The notes beneath the pieces were generated by a model. The model was not told the DNA's origin. It did no database searches and saw only the letters and a program-made list of their open reading frames with translations. Below are positions 34,829 to 46,200 of a stretch of DNA of 64,000 bases, one piece after another. Origin of the DNA: Coturnix japonica (taxonomy: Eukaryota > Chordata > Aves > Galliformes > Phasianidae); contig NC_029518.1 in assembly GCF_001577835.2 (NCBI RefSeq), positions 51,492,878 to 51,556,877 of the forward strand, given 5' to 3'. How positions within the stretch are numbered: the stretch's first letter is position 1; each line of letters starts with the position of its first letter. The translations under genes and the position numbers were made by a program.

Positions 34829-35547
34829 GTTTAACTTCCATTTCTTTTGAACAGGCAGGGAGGAAATCATGTGACTGTTCTGTTTGCATGGATCAGGGTT
34901 CCAGCCCATCTGGAGCTGAAAGCACAGAAGTAGGAAGTATGGCATTATTCTTAATATGTTTTGGCCTTAAGTAAAAGGCGGGAGGGGAAGGATATATCCA
35001 GACAAAACTTACCTCCCTCATCCCCACTGGAGAGAACAGTGACAGGTTTAATTCTTGTCTATATGAGTCTGTTGCAATAATGCCTCTGGTGCTGTAGCAG
35101 AGACATAGTTACCTTATGGTATGCAGTCTGTCTCTTATTCCAGAAGCTTTGATTTCTTGAAGTTTAATTTTACTACTTACTGCTACGGTCAGCAACAATG
35201 TTTTGTTTTGGGCTGCCTTAGAATGGGAGCTGGAGCTACACTGTAAAAGCACTGTGTTACTTTGTCTCATTCTAGAAGCTGGGTGGTGAAACCCACTCAG
35301 ATGGGATGGGCAGCAGTGTCAGCTGGCAGGAATCTCACTAGTCCCTGTGATACAAATCTTCAATAGTCGGTATTGTGCCTGGCTGCTGTTTCTTGGGGGG
35401 GAATAGGAGTAGAATCTTCCTAATACTTACATCGTCATTTTTTATTGTGTTTCCACCCTGTTTGAAGGATATATATATTTTTGACAGAGATTATTTTACA
35501 AAGGAAGTCACAATTAGAAATTGTTTTGTAGAAGCTTTATTTAAAAT

Positions 35548-35633
35548 TATATATATATATAATGTATTATATATGTGTGTGTGTGTATATGTATTGTATA
35601 TATATACATTATATATATATAGAGAGAGAGAGA
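35548..35633. repeat. AT inverted repeat flanking GT repeat, then GA repeat
   Basis: The left arm (35548-35567, ending AATGTAT) and right arm (35604-35621, starting ATACATT) are complementary over about 18 bp. Between them is a short GT microsatellite; a GA run follows at 35621-35633. Confidence 0.85.
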
Positions 35634-36334
35634 GCATGTCCAAGGAAAGCACATGACTTGTCTCTGGATATTTAAAGGCACAAAGTCCTAATTCCAATCA
35701 GGTTTAAATTTTCAAGCACTTCTCTGGAATGCAGTATATAATTTTTGCTTACCAAAAGCTGAGGATTCATGTAAACATTTCTAGATCCTATACCTAAAAT
35801 ATTCCTTAAGTAGTCAAATTATTGCTTAAGTGGTGTTTTGATGTTGTATATTAGAGTGAGGAAAAATACATACTGATCTCTTGAATTCTTTAGATTTTCC
35901 GTATGTACGGAGACATCTTTGCTTCATGCATTGTTGTGTGCTCTGATTCTTTCTTTTTCCCCTCCTGTCAATAGACTCAGTTCTTTGGTGGACCTTTTCC
36001 AGTAGTTTGACAAGCTGAGTTACCTCTAGGTGTGCTCTCAGTCTCAGACCACGTTGGCAAACAGAAGATGAGAGTTAAAATCAAAAGCTTGCATCAAGCT
36101 GAAGTTTTCAGAAGAACTGAGTGCTACTGCAAATGCAGATCTGTTCTGTTTTGAATGCAGGGCGTACTTCCTCAAACTGCAGCATATCATTAGTTCCCAT
36201 TTAAACAGTCATGCAGGCAGTAATGCCAAAGTGTTGCATGATGGAGGAGTTAAATCCTGTGGAACTGAAAAGGGATAATTTCTATGGAAATACAGGGTCT
36301 AAATGAATGCTCCTGTTGCCTCTGTCTGGAAGGA

Positions 36335-36790
36335 AATCATAGAATCACAGAACTGTAGGGGTTGGAAGGGACCTCTAGAGATCATCGAGTCCAACCCCCC
36401 TGCCAAAGCAGGCTCCCTACACCACGTCACACAGGTAGGCGTCCAGTCGGGTCTTGAATATCTCCAGAGAAGGAGACTCCACCACTTCCCTGGGCAGCCT
36501 GTTCCAGTGCTCCGTCACCCTCACTGTAAAGAAGTTCTTCTGCACATTCGTGCGGAACTTCCTATACTGAAGTTTCATCCCATTACCCCTAGTCCTGTCC
36601 CCACACACTACTGAAAAGAGACCAGACTCACCACTATGGCTCCCACACCTCAGGTATTTATAAAACTGGATCAAGTCCCCTCTCAGCCTTCTTTTCTCAA
36701 GGCTAAACAGACCCAGTTCCCTAAGTGTCTCCTCATAGGGGAGATGCTCCAGGCCCTTCACCATCTTTGTGGCCCTCCGCTGGACAATGC
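36335..36790 (-). repeat. CR1 LINE, young-looking, 3' part
   Basis: The inverted tail ATCATAGAATCACAGAACTG opens the element. The minus strand keeps an open frame for about 120 codons of the reverse-transcriptase C-terminus ([17 protein letters not shown] ... [19 protein letters not shown]) ending YLCDVV-stop. It is 5' truncated. Same subfamily as 37574-37811 in opposite orientation. Confidence 0.95.
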
Positions 36791-37004
36791 TTGGTGCATG
36801 TTCGTTTTCTTCCCCAGTGGTTGATATTCTGACCTTGCTCTTAGCAGAGCTCCCCTTGGTTCCCAAGGTGTCTGGATTTTCAGAGGGCAAGTGACTCCAG
36901 GCTGACAAGTGAAGGGTGTACAAGTGCATCTGGAGTGCTTATTTTGTTTAGATGCCAGAGCTGATTTAATTAGAATGAGGAAGGAGCTCACGCTTCCCGT
37001 TTGG

Positions 37005-37088
37005 TGTTTTTTTGTTTGTTTGTTTGTTTGGTGGTGTTTTTGTTGTTGGAGAGGGCAGGTTGTTTTTTTGTTTGTTTGTTTGTTTTGG
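37005..37088 (+). repeat. (GTTT)n-rich low complexity
   Basis: Two GTTT arrays (37011-37030 and 37061-37084) separated by GT-rich sequence. Confidence 0.85.
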
Positions 37089-37573
37089 ATACAAAAATTT
37101 TCTTTTCTTTGGGCTGCTTTATGATTGAGAATTGATGAAAGCTGTTGGCTGACTGCTTACTCCTCTTTCCAGTCTGTTACCCAGATTAGATAGAGACCAG
37201 GAACTTACCCTGCACCAATTTATGTTATCAATATGCTCTGGAGTATCATAGCTGATGGAAGAATTTGTATGGGATAAGGCATGAATTTACACTGCTATGC
37301 TATGACTTTAATGTAAATTCTAATTAAAAGAAGTTTAAATTTGAATTAAAAGAAGTGTGTTGTTCCTTGCCAAAACCACACCCCTTCCTCTTCATTCTAC
37401 TTCAGTTCTTTAACCAACCAAATGAACTTCCCAAAGAAGCAACTTCAGAAATTGGAGGGGAAAAAAAATTAAAAAATGATATAACATTTTAACTACATGC
37501 ACAGTTACAGTGTGAGAAAGATTTTCTTGGCACCTGCCATTGTATGTCTAATGCAGAAGCTGTTCTGTGGTGT

Positions 37574-37811
37574 CTGAAACTTCAGTATAGGAAGTTCTGC
37601 ATGAATGTGCGCAAGAACTTCTTTACAGTGAAGATGACGGAGCACTGGAACAGGCTGCCCAGGGAGGTGGTGGAGTCTCCTTCTCTGGAGATATTCAAGA
37701 CCCGCCTGGACACCTACCTGTGTGATGTGGTATAGGGAACCTGCTTTGGCAGGGGCGTTGGACTTGATCTCTAGAGGTCCCTTCCAACCCCTACAATTCT
37801 GTGATTCTGTG
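37574..37811 (+). repeat. CR1 LINE, young-looking, 3' end
   Basis: Encodes the last 51 residues of the CR1 reverse transcriptase (LQYRKFCMNVRKNFFTV ... [17 protein letters not shown]), ending YLCDVV-stop. The 3' UTR ends ATTCTGTGATTCTGTG. The protein differs from the inverted copy at 36335-36790 at about six of 51 residues. Confidence 0.95.
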
Positions 37812-40167
37812 TCTAGAAGCAGAAAACTTCTCAAATAAAAAGTTCAATTTAGGAAATGCTAATGAATTGCATCAGCTTGGGGTGTTCTTAGAATGGGGAA
37901 TAAATGATTTCTGCAGCAGTAGTGACTGTTGCAACTATAGTTATGAATACATCTTAGACTCAGCACTCTGCACTGTGATATAATTACAGCTGAAATTATT
38001 CTTCTCTTACCTTCTGTTGCTAGGGTGAGGTTAACTTGTTAGAGAAGACCACATGTGCTAGAGTAGATCATGTGAAATTTGCGATTTTATCATCTGAACA
38101 TCTCATTGTCTGTTATGTTTGGCTGCCCATCTATGTCGCTAGAAAGCTGAAAAGCTCAAAGTTTTGTGTATTATGTAACCAGTACATTAGAGGCAGCCTC
38201 CTCATTGAAGTGCAGTGCAACTTGTTTAAAGATACCTGAAGGCAGCTGTAGAAAGTTCCAGGACAAAAACAAAGTCAGGCACTTCCCTTTGTCAACACTC
38301 CACTGCTTGAAAAAATGTGTTATGTGCAGCTGTCAGTGAATACAAATGTGCGGGGAGAAAACAGCCGTGAAGGGCTGTTTCAGTTCTGCAGCCTTGTACC
38401 CGAGATGATTGGTCTCTTGCTGGCTCTTCCGCTCAGCAACTGCATTTTAATGTTTAACTTTTAACATTATATATAATATTTAACTAAAAAGCAGTATTAG
38501 CCAGTGCTGGCATTCCAGTAAGCATGATATTCACGTGTTTAGAAATAACATCTGAAAAGAAAAAGCAGTGCCAACAGTTTTGTGTATTCATCTGTTTTTT
38601 TAAACTGAAATCATTTCATTTTATGCTTATGACTGTATTTCTCACTAAAATGATACAATTTCTTTTGTCAGCATACTAAGCTATGGAGCCATTTACTCAC
38701 TGTACATTTTACATTGGAAATACTAGTTCAATGCAGTGTTTCCAAAGAGATCAAGGATTGTTGTCCAGACAAGTGGGATTTAAGCTGTCTGACTTCAAGA
38801 TTTCATCTGTGACCCAAAATAACTTGCATCTGCATGTGCAACAGACTAAGATAGGAAGCGTATTGCAGAGAGGCAGAACGACCTGCCAGTGATTGTGAAG
38901 CAGTTTAAGTAGAAGAATTCAAATATGTGTCTCCTCATCTGCCGTCAAATTGTTTATTACTGGGGGATGCTTCAAGGCCTGGAGCCTCCAAACAGGAATT
39001 GGGAACCCAATGCAGCAACCTTCTTAAAATCATGAGAGTTTTGTCTTCATGGTAGCAGTTTGGTGTAGGTGATGCGTCTTGCAGGGTGGCATCTGTGGGC
39101 CAGACTCCTGCAGGTGCAGCCTTGATATAATTTTGGGATGGGGTGTTTTGTAGCTGTGACCATTACAATCTCCTGGCAGCTCTGCTAGAAACTGTGGACG
39201 CTGGAAGATCTGAATTTTCTTTCATGTTCAGCTGCTCTCCCTGAAACTGATGTAGGAACAATCCTGATGTAAAACACTCAGGGTATTGCTTCAGTGTACT
39301 AATACATGGCATTCTGAAGGGGGGAGAAAGTAGTATTTAGCAACAAGAGTTGTTAATTAGTTTTACTTTAAAAAGTGAATAATAAGGACTAGAGTTTGCA
39401 GACTGGAAAGCTGGTATCACAACTGGCAAGTCAGTTGGCTGATCCTGGAACTGTTTTAGCAGTATCTCTTATTGAGAAGCCTAGGAAAAGAGAACATTGC
39501 ACAGATTGGGTCCAACAGTGGAAATGGGGGGAACTGGTGAAGTTAAAACTTTGAACCCTTTAATATGAAGTAGAAGGGATTGGAAAGAATGAGATAATAC
39601 TAAGCATGGAAATTGTGGAATTGTGTTGGATGCATTTATACTTGATTTGTCTGCATTCTTACTGCACAACAGATGCGTTGCCAGTTTTCACTTGCATATG
39701 TATCCATAGCTATGTTGTGTTAATTTGTATATCTTTGAACTTGGGCTGGAAGTTGCTCTGTGATGATAGAAAGTAAACTAGGACATTTCTAATGGTTACT
39801 GTATACTGTTCGGTTATATATGTGTTTTTTCAGAGCAAAGGCATTTGTGAGCATGTTTGTGTTACAGAATTTTGGCCTTTTAAAATGCAATATGATAGTT
39901 CTAGGTGCAGAAGAAAAAATAAAGAACACATTTACAAATGCATTTGTATACCCAAGTTGCAGAGAAATGAATTTATTTCTATATAATTTCTATATAATTG
40001 TTACAGAAGATAGTAAATGGTAGTATGTGAAGGGTTTTTAAAATCTTTTCTTGTATATTTATCTTTATGATGATGAAGACTTCCGTAAGCCAATGACCAG
40101 AAGATAATTCTGTTTTCTTTGTGTGGGGTTAGGTGTCCTTAATAGGTGAAGACCATTCCCATCGTGG

Positions 40168-40227
40168 ATGACTTTGACAGCAAATCTACCCAACCATGTC
40201 GTACAGTGCCGGCTTTGTGGATCCTAA
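40168..40227 (+). CDS. Upstream ORF overlapping the STX7 start
   Basis: ATG 40168, 28 nt before the STX7 start and in another frame, opens a 19-codon ORF ending at TAA 40225-40227 inside the STX7 coding region. Its context is weak (T at -3), whereas the STX7 ATG has A at -3, so leaky scanning would be expected. It lies in exon 2 whichever acceptor is used. Whether it is translated is unknown. Confidence 0.45.
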   Translation: MTLTANLPNHVVQCRLCGS

Positions 40228-43200
40228 TCAACTAGCCCAGCGCATAACTTCGAACATCCAGAAGATCACACAATGCTGTAAGTTGAATTTATGCGTGTTA
40301 GTAAAAATCTTGTGTCCATGCTCTGTGTTCCGGGTTATTTTCACAGATTAATTCATGGTAGTTCTCTCTTTGACCTCACCTGTCCACTTCGCAGGTTTGT
40401 GGCATACCACACAGCAGACTGAGTCCTTCAGATGTGTGGTTAAGTGTAATGTGTCCAGGAGAAGTGCACTGTCACACTGTATTCACAGAATGAATGAATA
40501 GTTGGTAAGATGGCTGCTGGTAATAAGCCTGTTTTGTTCAGTTATGTGGCACCTTAAGATTGTGGATTGGGGTGTTTGCTGAGCAAGGATTGCATCAAAT
40601 GTTTGCGGGAGCTTTCATTGCTTATCAGGGTAGAAGCTGTGGCCATGCAGCTTGCCCTTGGAAGTACATATTAGATAGGCAAATAAGATTATGCAAGTGT
40701 TAATATACCCATGCTTTGATTCATCCCACCTGAAATTTTAGCCACCTAACTGAGGCATTCAAGTTAAGGGTAAGTTTGGCTTCTCATTTTCCCTCCTCTC
40801 TGTTTATCATTGTATTTTTCATAAGTTTATTTTATATGAACAGCAAATATAACTTGATTTCTTAAATGATGCAAAGAATCCTTTCCATCATAAGGGAGCT
40901 GGCCATCAACAGCCAGGCTGACAGCCTGTGACAGACACTGAGATGTAAATCTTCGTTGTTAGGTAAAACCATGAACTGAGATCAGTATTTGAAAGCAGAG
41001 TATTGTGAGCACTGTCACTAAACATAATTAACCATCTTGTGCTAGATTCACTAAGTCTGTATTCTCATCCAGCCTCTTCCATCTTCTTTCTTGCTTCTAC
41101 TGTGTTTCAGTTCTCCTTGTGATGAGTAAGACTTAATAAAAGAAAGCTGGCAAGGCATAGTTAGAGGGAGACATGCCACAGGGTTAACCTACAGCTCATT
41201 GCTCCTTTTGAAATCTGGATGGGTAAGTCTGAGCAATGGAGAGCTGCTTCTGCCTTTCCAAGATCAGAGTCCAGATATGTTATCTGCACTGACACATGGC
41301 TTCAAAACCAGATCAGGCTTCAAAAGGTCCAGCCACATAATTTTCTAGTGACAATTAGGTGCACAGCTGGATTCCACCCTCTCTCTTCTCTAGGTCCTAC
41401 AGAATTTTAACCACACAGTAACTGTTGTAGTCCATTCTCCTCTGGTAGACTTTATGAGGATCTGGGTTCTGTGAGTGTGCTTGTTTCCTGGATCAGCCTC
41501 GCTAAGTGCTTGGCCACTTTCTAGTTATTTTGTTCCCTGTTTGTCTTTTTGTTGGAAGGTTATGAACCATAGGAACTTCCAGGTCAAATGGGGAGAAGCC
41601 TGCAAGCTTAGGGAGCCACAGAGCTAGTCACCTTCTAAGTAGGTGTCTATTACGTGCCCTTATGATCTTGTTGAGGGAGGGAGAGAGAAACTGGAATCTT
41701 GACACTGAATCCATACTGTTGTTTCCAAGCTGTTGACTTGATTTTGCACTTCTGTACAAAAGTTCTTAGCATTTGTGAGGTGCAGCAATGTGTTTGAATT
41801 ACCTCCATTAGCCCAGTGCCTGCAGTTGTGGAGATTCTCTGATTTTCAGAATGGGATTAATGGAGTGAGAGAGAATTTAGTTTCATACTACTGGTATGTT
41901 ATGTGAAGTCCCTCAAAACCAATTCACACTTCTGTTAATATGCAAGCTGAATAGTTCTACACAGATATAGGTGAGATACAGATTAGTTGAAAGGAAGCTG
42001 GTTCTTCCAGCTAGAAGCTGTCCCCTTAACTTGTGGAAGAATACAGATTAACTTCCTGAATTAGGCAGTACCCTACTTTAGAGATTTCATGATACAGAAG
42101 TTTTATAGGGATTAAAATATTTACTGTTGTACTTTTCAGCTTCAAAACCGAGTTATGTAGCCCTGCCAAAAGGAATAAATTTGAATTGGTTCCTTGTGAA
42201 GTGGTTTTTAAATGCCCTATATACACAAGGTAAAAAGTGTACATTAAATCTCCCCTGGTAAACTAGAACAGTCAGTCTGGCAGAGCTTTGGAGAGAAGGG
42301 AGTGTTGAATAGGTCGTTTTTAGGACCCCAAAGGTTTAGGGTCTCTTGGAAATTTAAGCCAGGAACACACCTTAATGTATTTGGGATCCCAAAGTCTAGA
42401 CTGTTGTATGGGGAATTAAAAAATAAAAACAAAAATGATAATAATAATAATAAAAATCAGCTGTTCTTTAAAAACAAGTATTCTTGCTCTATTTTTCATT
42501 TCCAATACTTCTATAGAAACAAGCAATTTTAATTTCATCAGGTGAGTGGAGCCTACTTTCCCTGGCCTGAAGAGATCCAAACTCGTATTTTGCCTGTTGA
42601 TGTTACCTATGAGCTGAGATTTTGGGAGCTAGTGTGGAGCATTTCTTCTTTTGTTGAAACTGTAACATTAAGCTGCTGGTATTGCAAAAATCAAAGCTCT
42701 TCCTGAGATTCAGTGCTGAGTAGCAATCTTTAGGTAGGAGAGTTGGAATTGGGCTCTTATACCTATTCTACCTATTCATTCCTCGTGTTTTCAGAGTTCA
42801 CGTGTCTCTTTCAGTGCGCAGCAGTACAAAACCAGAGGGCTATGAACCACATATACCTAAATGATCTGTAGTGTTCTGTGTTGAGCATCAGTGTTGTCAG
42901 CTGCTTTGGGTGTGCTCATGTGCCTGCAAGCCACGTCCTGCTGTTTTTGTCTTGAATCTGTGTTATCTGGGGAGAGAAAGAGAACTGTGAACAGCTAGGG
43001 AAATCTCAGATTTAAACAGGGAGAACAAACAAACCTGTAGTGCACTTTGGCACTGCTTAGATAGCTGCTAAATTACTGTGCTACTAGAGCACAGTTTATG
43101 GTTAAGATTTGGAAGTCCTTCTGTCTGGAATCTGGTCCTAAGTAACTATGATTTCCATTCTAGGCCAGTCTTATATATGATTAGAAAACTTAGATTGCAC

Positions 43201-46200
43201 ACCTTGTATGGGATTTTTAAAATATAAATTTACAGATGGTTGAACTCTGTCCTTAACTTTCTAAATATGGAGAACAGGAACATGGGGAATGGTATATAAG
43301 AATGACAGGGTCTTTAGAGATCCAGCATGTCTGGATTTTGCAGATAGAGAGCCTGTTATCAAGGTATTTTAATCAGTATTTGTCAAAGGAGCAGCAGTCC
43401 CAGAGCTTGGTTTCATAGGTCATGCACCCGCTGGTATTATGGTAGCATAATGAAAGCTGCTATAACTTGTTACATCCTGAAAGAAGGCATTACTCTCAAA
43501 TCCTTCCTGTTGGTCACTTGTTTACTTCATCTAGATAGGCAACGAAAGAGTAATGCACGGAAACCAGATGAGCTTTCAAAATATATTTCTTAATGGCAAA
43601 GTCCTATCTCCTTAGAAACTTTTCTGCCTGGTATGTTCTTTTACCACACCAGGGAATGCCATGTAAGAGGAGAGCACTGAATCCACACTGTGATTTTATT
43701 ATTGTTATTATTATTATTATTATTTGTTTAAGGAGCATGCAGTGAATTATGCAAGAGAAAATCCAGAAAATGGAATGATTAGCATAAAATAAGTAAAACA
43801 AAAAGCCTAATTTAAAAGCTTTAGAGTATGTTAATTTCAGACTTCCTGCAAATGTAAAGACGAGGATGAAGAATTGTTGGAAATCTGTCAGGCTTCTGTA
43901 TTTTGAAGAATTTGTGCCTTGTGTGTATCAAAACGAGGGAAAATGGTTTGTTTGAGAAGTTGTACCCAGCAGGGAAGAGAATGGAGGTTGTGTTCATTTG
44001 GAGGGATGATTTCACAGCTGTAAGAATAGGGAATATATGGTTAGGATAATAGGGGCCCCTTCTGCTCAGCTGGAAAGATTTGACTTGTGAATCTGTGACA
44101 GGAATTCTGCAAGATGAAATAGTTCACTGTGTTTTTCTTGTGTGTTTTGTTGTGGTTTTTTTTTTCCTACCCCCACGTTCTTTCTCCTGTGTGGGGGTCA
44201 TTGCCTTTGTTCCGCTTTGCTCCTTATTTTTTTGTTTGTTTTTGTACTGAGCTACCAAAGTCTATGTAATCCTGTGAGAGCAGGAGTGCAAGCTATATAG
44301 ATAATTACTGCATCTCCACTGACATCTGAAGTCAGGATTTAGGAGCAGTTCGTTGAGAAGCAGCATAGGAATATGCTGCATTTTGATAGAGAACAAAGAG
44401 CAAAACCTGGTGTTGATAAAGCATGCTCAGCTTTAGTGTTTGAGGGGTCTTCTGGTTTACAAACTGTAATCATGCAGTTACAGAACCCACTATGACTCTG
44501 TATGTACATATGTATGAATATGAATGTCTGAGGCATTTATATTCCTCCACTGTCCCTTTCTCCCTCCCCAGTTTCCCCTGTTTATAAAGGTCATGTGGCA
44601 GGCTTTTACCCAGTGATGGCTTCAAAGTCAGTACAATGTCATCATTTACCCTTGATTGCTTCTGGCAAGGGCAGTAATAGGGTATTTGACTTCTTTGTGC
44701 ACACTGAAAGTCAGCCTAGCTGGAGAAGCATGTGCTCTGCATGCTAGATTATTTTAAATAATATGTAATAATTCAGTAGCCAAAATCTTTGTGTAGCTAG
44801 AGAGAGTCTGTCTGGCTTTAACAGAGTCTTTCTCATAAGGGCTGTGTTCTGCCAACTTCTTATTTTCTATTTGTTAAGGTAGCAAAAACATCTATTCACA
44901 TGGAACGCATTCTCCGGAGGTCAACTTCAACCAGCAGAGATCACTTCTGTGATTCTTCTGTCATGTGATACCTCTCCTGTGACAACAAGTTTGTCCAAGT
45001 TCTGTTGAATCCCAAGCATTCTGTAAGAAAGTATCTTTACTGAATGTTGTTATAATCAGAGCTGAATTACGTCTATCATATGACTTTTCCTTTCAATTTT
45101 TGTAACTGTAGAAACATAAATCTCATAAACATAAATTGAGCTTTGAGGAATACTAGACTTCTGATAAGTGCCCTTTACGGTCTGAAACATTCATGTGAAA
45201 ATACATCTGCTGCCATGTTTATATCTCTAACAGATTTGTGTGATTATTGTTTAGAAGAGACAAGATTGCCAAGTAACGATGGTAGAATGTTAAGTGAGAT
45301 CACTGAGGCGTGATGTATGAACACAGAATCTATTTTGTTTCTGTTTCAAGTGTGGTTTTGTACAGGTGTGGTTTTAAAGCAAGTAGAATTTGATGAAACC
45401 GTAACAATGATATTGTTAGAAATTTAAGTAGTAGTTATAAAATCACTTTGCACTTGCAAATAGTGTGATGATCAGTGAAGACATCAACAATTTTGTCTGA
45501 ACAACTGTTTATGTTGGTGCTGGAGCATATATATGGTCTCATCTGGACAAGATAATTTTTGTTGTTCTTTAGATAAATGTTCTGACTTTGGGTTTCAGGG
45601 AATTGCCAGGGAGAATTTAGGATATGAACACAAAGTGGCTTAATGACTTCCCTTCAGCTGAGCTGTAATAATTGATCACATGATCAGTCATTAGGCACTT
45701 AACATGCCTTCAGTGTGCTCTACATCCACATCAGAAGAACGAGCATTGCTTCAATCCCACTTGACAGTTTCTTTGTATGAACCACTAGAAATGGTAGTAC
45801 ACTAGTGTAAAATGATTGCAGTTGAACTGAAAAAATTGAAGGCAGATCCTCAACTCCAGGATCTACCTATATTTCTTTCTGGTTGCTTGCAGGCATGATT
45901 CTATCGAGAAATTTAAGAAGCCTTAATAAAACCCAATGGAAAAGGGTACGAGACCTAGTTTTCCTGCTTTTTGTGCCAAGCAAGTCTCCCATTTCTAGTT
46001 TTATTACATAAATATTTATGCTACCGTTCCTCTACACTGAAGTATTGCACTTCTTATTTTTTCAATCACCTGAAACCAGATAACTGGGCTCTTGGAAAAG
46101 GGCAATTGGATACCCTCTTATAGGGTGGATGGGGTTGCTTTTTATTAGATTGGAATTTCTTTGGCTGGTGATATCCTGGTTTATTTGCTCTGGTGAACTG

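Larger units (their letters stand above)
33308..40132 (+). other. STX7: STX7 intron 1
   Basis: About 6.8 kb between the exon 1 donor and the acceptor at 40132 (an alternative AG is at 40145). It contains the 3' half of the CpG island, two AT-rich inverted repeats (34795-34828 and 35548-35621), an inverted pair of CR1 elements (36335-36790 and 37574-37811) and a GTTT microsatellite (37005-37088). No other exon is recognised. Confidence 0.75.

Noticed and set aside
36417-36929. 170-residue minus-strand open frame
   Set aside because: It is the C-terminus of a CR1 reverse transcriptase preceded by unrelated sequence, hence a repeat and not a host gene.
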